DNA of 64,000 nucleotides from CBDFGT01 sp965247225 (GTDB lineage Bacteria; Pseudomonadota; Alphaproteobacteria; Rhizobiales; Rhizobiaceae): assembly GCA_965247225.1 (NCBI GenBank), contig CBDFGT010000039.1:186001-250000 (forward strand). The letters run 5' to 3'. This document shows positions 1 through 10,000 of the stretch, piece after piece. The notes beneath the pieces are model-generated. The model was not told the origin of the DNA. It searched no databases and worked only from the letters and a program-made list of their open reading frames with translations. The position numbers and the translations under genes are program-made. Numbering within the stretch: position 1 is the stretch's first letter; every line of letters begins with the position of its first letter.

Positions 1-962
1 AAGGCGGTGCCAGGGTGCTGGTCATCCGCAACACGGTGCGGGCCGCGCTGGAAACCTTCAATGCTGTCAAGGCCATGGGGGCCGAACAGCATCTGCTTCA
101 GGTAGCCGATGGCCCGGCCCTGCACCATGCCCGCTTTGCAGGGGAAGACCGGACCCTGCTCGACAGGCATGTGGAACAGGCGCTGAACCCGCAGCAAAGC
201 CTTCGCCCGCAAGGCGGCGTGATTGTCATCGGTACCCAGACCCTGGAGCAATCGCTCGATATTGATGCGGATATTCTCATTACCGATCTCTGCCCGGTGG
301 ATGTGCTGTTGCAAAGGGTCGGAAGGCTGCACCGGCACAGGTTGAACCGCCCTCCGGGCTTCGAGCAGGCCCGGTGTCTGGTTCTGTCACCTGAGGACGG
401 GCTGGAAAGACTGGCGGTACCTGCATTTGAAAACGGTCTTGGCCAGTTCCGCGATGGCGGCGGTGTATATCGCAACCTGCATGCCTGCGAGTTGACCCGC
501 AGGCTGGTGCTTGACCACCCCGTCTGGACCATTCCGGACATGAACCGCTTCCTGGTGGAAAGTGCGACACATCCGGAGCGGATGGATGCGCTGAATGCGG
601 AACTGGGAAAACTCTGGAGAGACTACTGGACCAAGGTCTATGGCGGTGAATTGGCAGACAAGCAGGTCGCAAGAAACCTGACCCTGCCAGTCGATTGTGA
701 TTTCATGGAACTTTCGCCCTTTGCCGATGTGGAGGCAAAGGTGCGGACCCGGCTGGGGGCTGAAGGTGCGCACATTGAATTTGCCGGGCAGGTGGCCGGG
801 CCGTTTGGCGTGAACATCACCGGTATCAACCTTCCATCGCACTGGAAGGGGATTTTCAGCGAAGAGCCGGTGATCGCGCAAGCACATGCGTCGGCGGTTA
901 CATTTGCCATCGGCGACAAGCGTTTTCGCTACGGGCGGGAAGGGCTGACACGGGAGGGATAG
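1..962 (+). CDS. cas3: CRISPR-associated helicase/nuclease Cas3, C-terminal part (cut by window edge)
   Basis: The reading frame is open from the first bases, so this is the 3' part of a longer gene whose HD nuclease and first helicase domain lie outside the window. Seen: a superfamily 2 helicase second domain, with GTQTLEQSLDID (motif V region) followed by QRVGRLHRH (motif VI), then about 200 residues of C-terminal domain. Cas3 is the ATP-driven nuclease-helicase recruited by Cascade to unwind and degrade target DNA in type I CRISPR immunity. The GTG at position 15 sits inside the helicase domain and is not a likely real start. It ends two bases before the cse1 start, which fits a single cas operon. 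The visible part shows no frameshift or stop. Confidence 0.93.
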   Translation, partial: GGARVLVIRNTVRAALETFNAVKAMGAEQHLLQVADGPALHHARFAGEDRTLLDRHVEQALNPQQSLRPQGGVIVIGTQTLEQSLDIDADILITDLCPVDVLLQRVGRLHRHRLNRPPGFEQARCLVLSPEDGLERLAVPAFENGLGQFRDGGGVYRNLHACELTRRLVLDHPVWTIPDMNRFLVESATHPERMDALNAELGKLWRDYWTKVYGGELADKQVARNLTLPVDCDFMELSPFADVEAKVRTRLGAEGAHIEFAGQVAGPFGVNITGINLPSHWKGIFSEEPVIAQAHASAVTFAIGDKRFRYGREGLTREG

Positions 963-964
963 AC

Positions 965-2557
965 TTGCAAAGAATGAACTTGCTTCAGGAATCTGTTTTA
1001 ACGGCCAATCTATCCGGCAGGCTCACGCTGCCCGGTGTTCTGGCAACCCTGGCACGCGACGAGATCGACACCTTTCCGGCGCTTCGGCCGCACCAAGCGC
1101 CTGCGTGGCACATGTTTCTCGTGCAACTCGCGGCCCTGGCGCTACACCGCGCAGAGCGGCATGATATTCCCGATCAGGAAGAAGACTGGGCCAACTTGCT
1201 GCGTGGTCTGACGGCGGGCTATCCGGGTGACGAGCCCTGGTGTCTGGTTGTCGACGACTGGTCGAAACCGGCTTTCCTGCAACCTCCCGTGCCGGAAGAC
1301 ATCAGGCTGGGGAATGATGTTGCCACTGCCGACGGGCTGGATCTGCTGATCACCTCCCGCAATCACGATCTGAAACAGATGATGGCGCGCGATGGATCGG
1401 CCGAAGACTGGCTGTTTGCTCTCGTCTCTCTCCAGACGGGCGAAGGTTACGGGGGGTCCGGCAATCAGGGCATCGTCCGAATGAATGGCGGCTCTTCCTC
1501 CCGCGCCATGCTGACGCTGGCTCCTCTGGCATCTGGCAAGGCCATGGTGGTGCGGCCCGGTGCCTGGTTTTGCCGCGACGTGCGGGTTCTGCTGGAGACA
1601 CGCGAAACGACACTGGAAGCGACATCCATCCGGTATGCAGACGACGGGATCGGCCTGACCTGGCTGGAACCCTGGGCAGAGGACAACCAGCTTGAACTGG
1701 AAAATCTCGATATCTGGTTCATTGAAGTGTGCCGCAGGGTGCGGCTTGTGAACCGGACTGGCCAGATTGCGGCCGTCAAGGGCACATCGCGCGAAACGCG
1801 GATTGCCGCAAAGTTGAACAAGGGAAACCTCGAAGATCCCTGGGCTCCGGTTCATAAAGGCGAAGGCAAAAGCCTGACAATCGGCGACGAAGGCCAGTTT
1901 GACTACAGAACCCTGACGAAACTGCTGTTTTCCGGGGAATGGCGACTTGCGCTTCTGGCGCGGCGTGCGCCGTTAGAAGATCCAGACGGCGCGTTTGCAA
2001 TCGTCGCTCAGGCCCTGGCACGAGGCAATTCCAAGACAGGCGGCTTCCGTTCCCGCATCGTGCCCATTGAAGGTAGCCAGATCAGTCGTGGCTGGGGGAA
2101 GCCGCAGTCACAGGAAATCCTGCGATTGCTGGCACAGGAGCAGACGAAGGCCGTCGATCACTTCGACAAGGCCCTGGCCTATGCCCTGGTGCTTGCGGCT
2201 GCTTCTGGTGACAGCGAGCGCATCAGTCGCGACAGCTACGCGCTCACGACATCAGCGCGAGACAAACTCGACCGCTTTGCCGACCAGATCTTCTTTGAGA
2301 ATCTGTGGAGGCAGTTCGATGCCGAGCCCCTGGGCGAGGCAGCCAGAAACGCGGAAAAGCTTGCCTTCGCGACGCGCCTCTGGGAGCAGACACTATGGAT
2401 CTTCGAGCAGTTCCTGCCGGACATGCCCTGTCACTCGTTTTACCGGTTGCGCGCCGAAGTGCGGGCAAGGCGGGCGCTAAGGTCAAAAGACCTGCGGGAG
2501 AGCTATCCCGAATTGTTTGCAAAACATAACCTGATGGAGGTGACGGACCATGCCTGA
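965..2557 (+). CDS. cse1: Type I-E Cascade large subunit Cse1/CasA (Cas8e)
   Basis: A protein of about 527-530 residues, the usual size of the Cse1 family. This is the large Cascade subunit that reads the PAM and recruits Cas3. Seen: the conserved segment GNQGIVRMNGGSSSR at about residues 166-180, and a helical C-terminal region. Two starts are possible: TTG at 965, which has a GGAGGG about seven bases upstream, or ATG at 974, which is a stronger codon but lies farther from that ribosome site. The gene overlaps cse2 by eight bases. Position between cas3 and cse2 is the standard type I-E order and supports the call more than any single motif. Confidence 0.93.
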   Translation: MQRMNLLQESVLTANLSGRLTLPGVLATLARDEIDTFPALRPHQAPAWHMFLVQLAALALHRAERHDIPDQEEDWANLLRGLTAGYPGDEPWCLVVDDWSKPAFLQPPVPEDIRLGNDVATADGLDLLITSRNHDLKQMMARDGSAEDWLFALVSLQTGEGYGGSGNQGIVRMNGGSSSRAMLTLAPLASGKAMVVRPGAWFCRDVRVLLETRETTLEATSIRYADDGIGLTWLEPWAEDNQLELENLDIWFIEVCRRVRLVNRTGQIAAVKGTSRETRIAAKLNKGNLEDPWAPVHKGEGKSLTIGDEGQFDYRTLTKLLFSGEWRLALLARRAPLEDPDGAFAIVAQALARGNSKTGGFRSRIVPIEGSQISRGWGKPQSQEILRLLAQEQTKAVDHFDKALAYALVLAAASGDSERISRDSYALTTSARDKLDRFADQIFFENLWRQFDAEPLGEAARNAEKLAFATRLWEQTLWIFEQFLPDMPCHSFYRLRAEVRARRALRSKDLRESYPELFAKHNLMEVTDHA

Positions 2558-3086
2558 GGCAATCCAGACAAAAGATGACGACCTGAAATCAGCAGTCGCT
2601 GGCCTGGCCGGCGCGATGTTGCGGCTCGAACCGGGCAAACTGGCGCGGCTCCGCCGCATGGATATCGATGGTCCCGGCGAGCTGGAATTCTGGCGGCTTG
2701 CCCAGGAAAAGTCGTTCCAAATTCCGGGAACCAGCACAGGTATGCACTATGTAAAAATTCTCGCTTTGCTTGCACCGCGGGGTGATCCAGGGGCAAGGGC
2801 AAGGTTTCACGCGCTGAACCATTCGCTGGGCGAAGTTCTGGCCAGGAGCGGCTTTTCAGAACGACGCCTCGCCAGCTTCATCGCCCTGCCTTTTGACCGC
2901 CGTGGAGAAGCGCTGGAAGGCATCGTGCGCTTCATCGCACGCAAAATGGAAAACGGCGTGAACTGCGTGGATATCGGCCACCTGCTCTTCGTCGATGATG
3001 TCTGGCCGCTGCGCCGGCTTGCCAAAACCTATTACGATACTTTCGATCAGAATGCTGCCAATAAAACCAAGGGAGAAGACAAATGA
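2550..3086 (+). CDS. cse2: Type I-E Cascade small subunit Cse2/CasB
   Basis: A 178-residue, mostly helical, charged protein of the size expected for Cse2, which is present in two copies per Cascade and stabilises the crRNA-DNA hybrid and the displaced strand. The segment SFQIPGTSTGMHYVKILAL and the FDRRGEALEGIVRFI region resemble the family. It overlaps cse1 upstream by eight bases and cas7e downstream by four (ATGA junction), so translation is probably coupled. The family is poorly conserved in sequence; the call rests on size, helical character and its exact place in the operon. Confidence 0.9.
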   Translation: MPEAIQTKDDDLKSAVAGLAGAMLRLEPGKLARLRRMDIDGPGELEFWRLAQEKSFQIPGTSTGMHYVKILALLAPRGDPGARARFHALNHSLGEVLARSGFSERRLASFIALPFDRRGEALEGIVRFIARKMENGVNCVDIGHLLFVDDVWPLRRLAKTYYDTFDQNAANKTKGEDK

Positions 3087-4210
3087 CAAACCCCCGTTTC
3101 CTGCAAATTCATACCCTGCACAGCTATGCAGCAGCGCTGCTGAACCGCGACGACACCGGCCAGGCCAAGCGCCTGGTGTATGGTGGCACGACCCGCACGC
3201 GCATTTCCTCCCAGAGCCTGAAGCGTCACTGGCGCAAGGCGGAAAAGGATCCGCATGCGCTGGAGCGTCTTGCCGGTTTCGTAGACTCCTTCCGCTCCCG
3301 CGAACTGGTGACCGAAAAGGTCATCAAGCCGCTGCGCGGCCGCTTTGCCGAGGATGTGGTCAACGCGCTGGAGCCTGCCTTCCAGCAGCTTGTCTATGGC
3401 AAGAACGCGGACAAGGGCAAGAAGAGCCGACAGACCCTGCTTCTGGGAGAGCCGGAGCTTGCATGGCTTGCAGCACGCGCCGAGGAGATTGCGGCCTCTG
3501 CCACCGACGCGAAGGCAGCGGAAAAGGCTGTGGCCGATTGGACCAAGGACAAGAATTTCAAGGTGATGAGCGAGGGTGCCAGCCTGCCGGGCGGCCTGAC
3601 CGCTGCCCTGTTCGGCCGCATGGTGACGTCGGATCCGGCAGCCAATATCGACGCGCCGGTGCATGTTGCCCATGCGTTCACCATTCACCCGGCAGAAAGC
3701 GAGGACGACTATTTCACCGCCGTGGATGACCTCAAACGGGATGATGACGACAGTGGAGCCGACACGATCCAGGAAACCGAGCTGACCTCGGGCCTCTATT
3801 ACGGCTATGTGGTGATTGACCTGCCGGGCCTCATCAAGAATTGCGGATGGGATCGTGATCTGGCGGCCAGGGTTGTGCACAATCTTCTCCACCTGATTGC
3901 GGAAGTCTCGCCAGGCGCGAAGCTGGGCTCAACGGCCCCCTATGGCCGCGCGGAACTGATGCTGGTCGAGGCAGGGGACCGCCAGCCGCGTTCGCTGGCA
4001 ACGGCCTACCGCGATTGCGTCGGCAACAGCTTTGCCGCAGGACGCGATGCGCTGGCCCGCCAGCTGACGGCCTTCGACGAGGCCTATGCCACCGGCGAAG
4101 AGCGTCTCCACCTGTGTATTGACGGCACCTTGCCCGGCGTCGGGAAACGCCCGCTTTCGGACCTCGCAGCCTGGGCTGCCGAAAAAGTGAAGGATGCGCC
4201 CGATGCATGA
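3083..4210 (+). CDS. cas7e: Type I-E Cascade backbone Cas7e (CasC/Cse4)
   Basis: A 375-residue RAMP-family protein that forms the six-copy backbone holding the crRNA spacer. Seen: the N-terminal RNA-binding segment IHTLHSYAAALLNRDDTGQ and TTRTRISSQSLKRHWR, which are hallmarks of the Cse4/CasC family, and the later segment HVAHAFTIHPAESEDDYFTA. ATG start overlaps the cse2 stop. The 3' end overlaps the cas5e start by up to 17 bases. No sign of damage. Confidence 0.95.
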   Translation: MTNPRFLQIHTLHSYAAALLNRDDTGQAKRLVYGGTTRTRISSQSLKRHWRKAEKDPHALERLAGFVDSFRSRELVTEKVIKPLRGRFAEDVVNALEPAFQQLVYGKNADKGKKSRQTLLLGEPELAWLAARAEEIAASATDAKAAEKAVADWTKDKNFKVMSEGASLPGGLTAALFGRMVTSDPAANIDAPVHVAHAFTIHPAESEDDYFTAVDDLKRDDDDSGADTIQETELTSGLYYGYVVIDLPGLIKNCGWDRDLAARVVHNLLHLIAEVSPGAKLGSTAPYGRAELMLVEAGDRQPRSLATAYRDCVGNSFAAGRDALARQLTAFDEAYATGEERLHLCIDGTLPGVGKRPLSDLAAWAAEKVKDAPDA

Positions 4211-4964
4211 CAAGCAATGGCTCATCCTTGATCTGGAAGCGCCGCTGCTGGCCTTCGGCGGTGTTGTGATCGACCATATCGGTGTCATCCGCGACTTTCC
4301 GGCAGCCTCTATGCTGACCGGCCTTTTCGCCAATGCCCTGGGCTGGACGCGCATGGAATCGGAAAAAAATCAGGCCCTGCAGGATCGCCTGATCTTTGCC
4401 GCACGGCTTGACCGGGAGACCCCCGGAGGCACCCTGACTGACATGCAGAATGCGCAACTGGAAAAAAACGACCGCGGCTGGACCACCTGGGGCATTGTGG
4501 AGGGACGCGACGGCGCGAGTTATGGTGCACCACACCGCCGCAAACGGGACTATCACATGGACGCCCGTGTTCTGATCGCGCTGCGGCTGGAGGATGCAGG
4601 GGATGGACCGGATCTTGAACAATTGGCCGGTGCGCTATTCCGTCCGGCACGGCCGCTTTTCATCGGTCGCAAACCCTGCCTTCCATCGCGACCGGTGCTG
4701 CCTGTCCGGCAGGAGGACTGGTTCGTGACGGCACCGGATGCCTATTCGGCACTTGCCCGTCCGGCAACCCGCGCAGACAGCGCCGACAATCCTGCACGCA
4801 CCCGTTTTCGGGCCTTCTGGCCGCGGGGCGAAGGCCCGGAGGAGGGCGAGGCAGTGAGCCGCATTTACGATCTGCCGGATATGCGCAACTGGCGCTCCGG
4901 CTTGCATGGCGGTCAGCGACAGGTCGTGGAAGGCTTTGTCATGCCGGAAGAGGTGGCACGATGA
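4194..4964 (+). CDS. cas5e: Type I-E Cascade subunit Cas5e (CasD)
   Basis: A RAMP-family protein of about 250 residues. It caps the 5' handle of the crRNA in Cascade. Seen: the N-terminal beta strand LILDLEAPLLAFGG followed by IGVIRDFPAASMLTGLFANA, a typical Cas5 start, and a conserved GRKPCLPSRP segment in the second half. The start is either the ATG at 4194 or the ATG at 4203, which would give a protein beginning MHDKQW; both lie inside the end of cas7e. The 3' end overlaps cas6e by four bases. The function is assigned from family and operon position. Confidence 0.94.
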   Translation: MRPMHDKQWLILDLEAPLLAFGGVVIDHIGVIRDFPAASMLTGLFANALGWTRMESEKNQALQDRLIFAARLDRETPGGTLTDMQNAQLEKNDRGWTTWGIVEGRDGASYGAPHRRKRDYHMDARVLIALRLEDAGDGPDLEQLAGALFRPARPLFIGRKPCLPSRPVLPVRQEDWFVTAPDAYSALARPATRADSADNPARTRFRAFWPRGEGPEEGEAVSRIYDLPDMRNWRSGLHGGQRQVVEGFVMPEEVAR

Positions 4965-5764
4965 GTGGATTGCATATGGTGAGCCTGCCGGTCGACCTGC
5001 GCGCGTTTCGTCGCCTCGCCGCCTTGCGCGGCTATGGCAGCGATGAAGGCCGCGCCTTGCATCATCTTCTCAGCGAAGCCTTCGGCAAGAGCGTGCTGAA
5101 ACCTTTCCGGCTGATGGCAGCACCGAAAGGGCATGGCGCAACGCTCTATGCCTATACGTACACACCGGAAGAAGCGTTGCGGGACAACCTGGCCATTGCT
5201 GCGCCGGAACTGCCCGGTGCACTGGGAACCCGGCATCTGGCGCTGCGCGAAATGCCGCAAAGCTGGCGAGAAGGCAGGCGACTGGCTTTTGATCTGCGGG
5301 TGCGGCCCATGCGTCGGCTCCTGAAACCGCTGGCGGGCTGGAGCCGGGAGGAAAACCGGCGTGGCCTGAACGGGCATGACCTGCGCGGCCCGATGAAGAA
5401 AGGCAGCGAAGTGGATGCTTTTCTTGTTGCCCGGCTGCGACAGTTTCCGGAAGGCGTGCCGGACGTTGACGCCGCCGGGGAACTTTCGCGGGAGGCCGTC
5501 TATTTCAACTGGCTGACCGAACGGTTCAAGTCCGCAGCCCTTCTGGACCCGGACAGGACGCGGATGATCCGCTTTGCCCGCGACAGGGTCACGCGGCATG
5601 ACGACAAGAAGGGTGAGGCAATATCCGAGGGACCGGACGCAACTTTCCATGGCGAACTTACGGTTACGGACGGGGCGGCCTTCGCTCGCCTGCTGGCCTC
5701 CGGCGTGGGTCGTCATACGGCCTATGGATACGGTATGCTGCTCTTGCGCCCGGGAGTTGCCTGA
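4961..5764 (+). CDS. cas6e: CRISPR RNA endonuclease Cas6e (CasE)
   Basis: A 267-residue protein of the Cse3/CasE family, which cuts the repeat hairpin in the array transcript and stays bound to the mature crRNA. Seen: an N-terminal region with histidines (ALHHLLSEAFG, about residues 27-37) where the catalytic histidine of the family lies, and the C-terminal glycine-rich loop GVGRHTAYGYGMLLL that contacts RNA. Its likely substrate is the neighbouring array, whose repeat can fold a short GC-rich hairpin. It begins in an ATGA overlap with cas5e and ends one base before the cas1 start. Confidence 0.94.
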   Translation: MSGLHMVSLPVDLRAFRRLAALRGYGSDEGRALHHLLSEAFGKSVLKPFRLMAAPKGHGATLYAYTYTPEEALRDNLAIAAPELPGALGTRHLALREMPQSWREGRRLAFDLRVRPMRRLLKPLAGWSREENRRGLNGHDLRGPMKKGSEVDAFLVARLRQFPEGVPDVDAAGELSREAVYFNWLTERFKSAALLDPDRTRMIRFARDRVTRHDDKKGEAISEGPDATFHGELTVTDGAAFARLLASGVGRHTAYGYGMLLLRPGVA

Positions 5765-5765
5765 T

Positions 5766-6653
5766 ATGCTGATCGGTCGACTGGGACTGGAAAAGGCCCG
5801 CATTCCCCATTCGGACCGGCATGGACTGGTCTGGCTTGATCGTGGACGCCTGGAAGTGGAAGACGGATGCCTGCGTTTTGTCACCGCTGGCGGCGGCGAA
5901 CTTGCCGCAGGTGATTACCAGATCCCGCACCAGGCGCTTTCAATCATCCTTCTGGGGCCGGGTTCCAGTGTAACACACGATGCCTTGCGCTTGCTGGCGC
6001 GCCACGGATGTGCCCTGGCAGCGATTGGGGACGGGGCGGTGCGCTTCTACACCGCCCCGCCCCTGATGCCTGACACTTCGGCACTGGCCCGCGAGCAGGT
6101 GCGCCGATGGGCCGATCCGGACAGGCGCATGGACGTTGCGCGGGCGATGTATGCCATCCGCTTCGATGAAATCGTGCGGACACGCGATATTGAGGTGCTG
6201 CGAGGCCAGGAAGGTGCGCGCATCAAGCGCAGCTACCAGCTTGCTGCAGAGCGGCATGGTGTACCCTGGAAAGGCCGGAACTATGACCGGGACAACCCGA
6301 ATGCCGGAGACCTGCCCAACCAGGCGATCAACCATGCCGCAAGCGCCATGCGCGCCGCGGCAGCCGTGGCAGTCACCAGCGTCGGCGCCATCCCGCAGCT
6401 TGGCTTCGTTCATGAAGATTCCGGCCAATCCTTCGTGCTGGACATCGCCGATCTCTACCGGCACGACGTGACTTTGGACATCGCCTTTGGTGCCGTCAAG
6501 GAAGCCATCAGGACAGGAGAGCCAGTGGAGCGATTGACGCGCCGTCGCGCTGCCGTCATTTTTCGACAGCAGAATGTCATTCCTTCCATGATCGACCGCA
6601 TCAAGCTTCTGGTTGGACCCGGTCATCCGCAAGCAACGGAGGAAAATGACTGA
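5766..6653 (+). CDS. cas1: CRISPR integrase Cas1 (type I-E)
   Basis: A 295-residue Cas1, the catalytic subunit of the Cas1-Cas2 integrase that inserts new spacers. The ATG at 5766, just after the cas6e stop, gives the protein start MLIGRLGLEK; the frame is open for a further 64 codons upstream, but that part lies inside cas6e and is not expected to be used. Catalytic metal ligands can be placed: Glu149 in RGQEGARIK, His216 in LGFVHED, and Asp226/Asp229 in VLDIADLYR. All are shifted by eight residues from the E. coli Cas1 positions 141, 208, 218 and 221. The gene appears active. The stop codon overlaps the cas2 start by one base. Confidence 0.96.
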   Translation: MLIGRLGLEKARIPHSDRHGLVWLDRGRLEVEDGCLRFVTAGGGELAAGDYQIPHQALSIILLGPGSSVTHDALRLLARHGCALAAIGDGAVRFYTAPPLMPDTSALAREQVRRWADPDRRMDVARAMYAIRFDEIVRTRDIEVLRGQEGARIKRSYQLAAERHGVPWKGRNYDRDNPNAGDLPNQAINHAASAMRAAAAVAVTSVGAIPQLGFVHEDSGQSFVLDIADLYRHDVTLDIAFGAVKEAIRTGEPVERLTRRRAAVIFRQQNVIPSMIDRIKLLVGPGHPQATEEND

Positions 6654-6964
6654 TGCCGATGGTGGTTGTCATGACGCGCGATGTGGAGGCACGCTATCGC
6701 GGCTTTCTTGGCTCGGTCATGCTGGAACTCTCAGCCGGTGTCTATGCGCATCCGCGTATGAGCAAAGGGGTGAGGGACCGGATTTGGGACGTGATGACAG
6801 ACTGGCATGGACAATTGCGCCAGGGCAGCATTGTCATGACCTGGGCCGACAGCGCAGCCAATGGCGGCCTTGGTCTGGCAATGCTCGGTGAGCCTCCCAG
6901 ACACATCGTCGCGCACGATGCCATGCTGCTCGTCAGACGCAATGTTGCCGGCAAAAAACCTTGA
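6653..6964 (+). CDS. cas2: CRISPR adaptation protein Cas2 (type I-E form)
   Basis: A 103-residue Cas2 of the type I-E class, which dimerises between two Cas1 dimers to hold the prespacer. Seen: first beta strand MPMVVVMTRDVEARYRGFL, the segment GVYAHPRMSKGVRDRIW, and QGSIVMTWADSAANGG, all typical of the short type I-E Cas2 family. The start ATG overlaps the cas1 stop. Only 53 bases separate its stop codon from the first CRISPR repeat, so part of any longer leader must lie within the coding sequence. Confidence 0.94.
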   Translation: MPMVVVMTRDVEARYRGFLGSVMLELSAGVYAHPRMSKGVRDRIWDVMTDWHGQLRQGSIVMTWADSAANGGLGLAMLGEPPRHIVAHDAMLLVRRNVAGKKP

Positions 6965-7017
6965 TTTGCTGGCCGTTCTTTGACATTGTGAACTTAATCA
7001 TGTACTTGGAGGCCAGA
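6965..7017 (+). promoter_or_regulatory. CRISPR leader with an IHF-like site
   Basis: This AT-richer stretch lies between cas2 and the first repeat. AATCAT-GTAC-TTG at 6996-7008 matches the IHF consensus (WATCAA, four bases, TTR) at all but one specified position and ends nine bases before the first repeat. In E. coli type I-E loci IHF binds the leader at about this distance and bends DNA for Cas1-Cas2. The match was made by eye; binding here is inferred. No clear -35/-10 pair was identified. Confidence 0.55.
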
Positions 7018-10000
7018 GGTTCCTCCGCACCCGCGGAGATAGACCCACCACGTTTGACGAAGATCGTCAACGTATCTGGGTTCCTCCGCACCCGCGGAGA
7101 TAGACCCATAGGGCTGTTTGTCAAAGTGAGATTGCGCCAGGTTCCTCCGCACCCGCGGAGATAGACCCGGCGCGGCAATGGCCGGGCGGATCCAGCTTGT
7201 GGTTCCTCCGCACCCGCGGAGATAGACCCGTGCCGGATGACCGATGAGCAGACATCCAGCCGGTTCCTCCGCACCCGCGGAGATAGACCCCTTCATACCT
7301 GTGCCTCCCTGTTCAGCGCCCGGGTTCCTCCGCACCCGCGGAGATAGACCCCAGTCAGCGTGGTTGGACCCTCCAAAAGCGTCGGTTCCTCCGCACCCGC
7401 GGAGATAGACCCGCCTTGCATAAGGAGGTCGATAATCCAGTTATGGTTCCTCCGCACCCGCGGAGATAGACCCTTTGAAGCTGTTCCTGCCGATCCCACA
7501 AAGGAGGTTCCTCCGCACCCGCGGAGATAGACCCCAAAGACCACCCTGTTTCTTGTCGCGGGAAAGGGTTCCTCCGCACCCGCGGAGATAGACCCGAAAG
7601 GATTTCTTTCGGATCTGCGTTCTGGTCGGTTCCTCCGCACCCGCGGAGATAGACCCGGCTTCTCGGTCATTCCAAGATTGAAACCACGGGTTCCTCCGCA
7701 CCCGCGGAGATAGACCCCAGCCAGCATTACCCCGCCGCCACATAGGTCAGGTTCCTCCGCACCCGCGGAGATAGACCCTGCGATCTACATGTTGACGGCT
7801 TATCGCTACGGGTTCCTCCGCACCCGCGGAGATAGACCCCCCATCATCGGGTACTGGCATTGTAAACATAGGGTTCCTCCGCACCCGCGGAGATAGACCC
7901 AACACGCGCAAGGTCAATCGAATTCAAAAGATGGTTCCTCCGCACCCGCGGAGATAGACCCGCCGCCACTGACGATAACACAACGGCTCCTGCGGTTCCT
8001 CCGCACCCGCGGAGATAGACCCGGTTCAGCTGCAACTGTCCGAGTTTCTTTTGGGGTTCCTCCGCACCCGCGGAGATAGACCCAGACACAGCGTCACCGA
8101 TTGGTGAATACTGCAGGTTCCTCCGCACCCGCGGAGATAGACCCTTCGCCGTCCAGCATCTTTTTGAAATCTGACCGGTTCCTCCGCACCCGCGGAGATA
8201 GACCCGTGCTTAATGCTTATGGATTTTATCCACACACGGTTCCTCCGCACCCGCGGAGATAGACCCGATATCAATGGGTTAGCATCATCAGGTCGTGTGG
8301 TTCCTCCGCACCCGCGGAGATAGACCCGAGCAAGCAGGCTGCGATGAAAATTATCGATTGGTTCCTCCGCACCCGCGGAGATAGACCTTACCGCTTGTCG
8401 CGCATGAAGCGCTCAAGGCCGGTTCCTCCGCACCCGCGGAGATAGACCCTCTGCGCTCGGTTACACGCAGCGGACTTCCATGGTTCCTCCGCACCCGCGG
8501 AGATAGACCCCCTGGGTAGATCTGCTAGCAACGCATAGTTGCGGTTCCTCCGCACCCGCGGAGATAGACCCGTGGCTCCTGATGGAGCACGAGGCCCCCA
8601 TCAGGTTCCTCCGCACCCGCGGAGATAGACCCGTGCCAAAGATCGGCGATTATCAACAGTCCGAGGTTCCTCCGCACCCGCGGAGATAGACCTTGAAGAA
8701 AAGATGAGGGCGGAAAAAGCCGCTGGGTTCCTCCGCACCCGCGGAGATAGACCCACAAACGCGATCTTCTCGCCCGGTGTTGCCGTGGTTCCTCCGCACC
8801 CGCGGAGATAGACCCTGGTCAGTTCCGTTACGCTTGATGGTTCAGGAGGTTCCTCCGCACCCGCGGAGATAGACCCCGACACGGACATTGCAACCGTTCT
8901 CTTGCGCAGGTTCCTCCGCACCCGCGGAGATAGACCCTGCGATGTGGCGTTGCCCAGATCCTTTGCGATGGTTCCTCCGCACCCGCGGAGATAGACCCGG
9001 CCCGCCGATCAGTGCGAAGGGCGGGCCTGTGGTTCCTCCGCACCCGCGGAGATAGACCCTTATCCTTATCGTTAAGAATAGGAGAAAGAATGGTTCCTCC
9101 GCACCCGCGGAGATAGACCTGCCGCCGCAGGAATGATTGCCAGTCTGGGCCCGGTTCCTCCGCACCCGCGGAGATAGACCCCATGTCGCCCGCAGGCGGT
9201 TATCCGTGGCATTGGTTCCTCCGCACCCGCGGAGATAGACCCGTCATCAGGGCCAATCATGTGACCGCGCAGTGGGTTCCTCCGCACCCGCGGAGATAGA
9301 CCCATCTTCTGCCAGGAGCTCAGGTGCACACCCGTGGTTCCTCCGCACCCGCGGAGATAGACCCATGTCGTAATCAGCCAAAACAGCGCAAATTTTGGTT
9401 CCTCCGCACCCGCGGAGATAGACCTTCCATTCCCTCATCAAATTGGGCTCGGTCTGGGGTTCCTCCGCACCCGCGGAGATAGACCCCTCAAGGCTCGTCC
9501 GAGTTGCAAGGGGTTAAGGGTTCCTCCGCACCCGCGGAGATAGACCTCTATGCGCTTTGCCACCGTATCCCGCGTGGCGGGTTCCTCCGCACCCGCGGAG
9601 ATAGACCCCTTTGAAAATCAAAGTAGACGACGATCTAATGGGTTCCTCCGCACCCGCGGAGATAGACCCCAGTGCCGTAATTTTTATTGCTACCGCGCGT
9701 CGGTTCCTCCGCACCCGCGGAGATAGACCCGCCACCAGTTCCAATGCGTGGAAGCTGCACAGGGTTCCTCCGCACCCGCGGAGATAGACCCCCAGTCATC
9801 GACTTTCGTTTCCCGGCATTGCCGGTTCCTCCGCACCCGCGGAGATAGACCTTGTTCAAGCCAGGTTCAAGAGCCAAAGCAGGGGGTTCCTCCGCACCCG
9901 CGGAGATAGACCCCTGGTTGACACCAGAAAACGGCCCGAAAGACAGGTTCCTCCGCACCCGCGGAGATAGACCCTTCAGCCACGACTTCCCAAGGTAAAT

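Noticed and set aside
5574..5765. 64-codon N-terminal extension of cas1
   Set aside because: It lies within cas6e in another frame and does not resemble Cas1; the ATG at 5766 gives the normal start.
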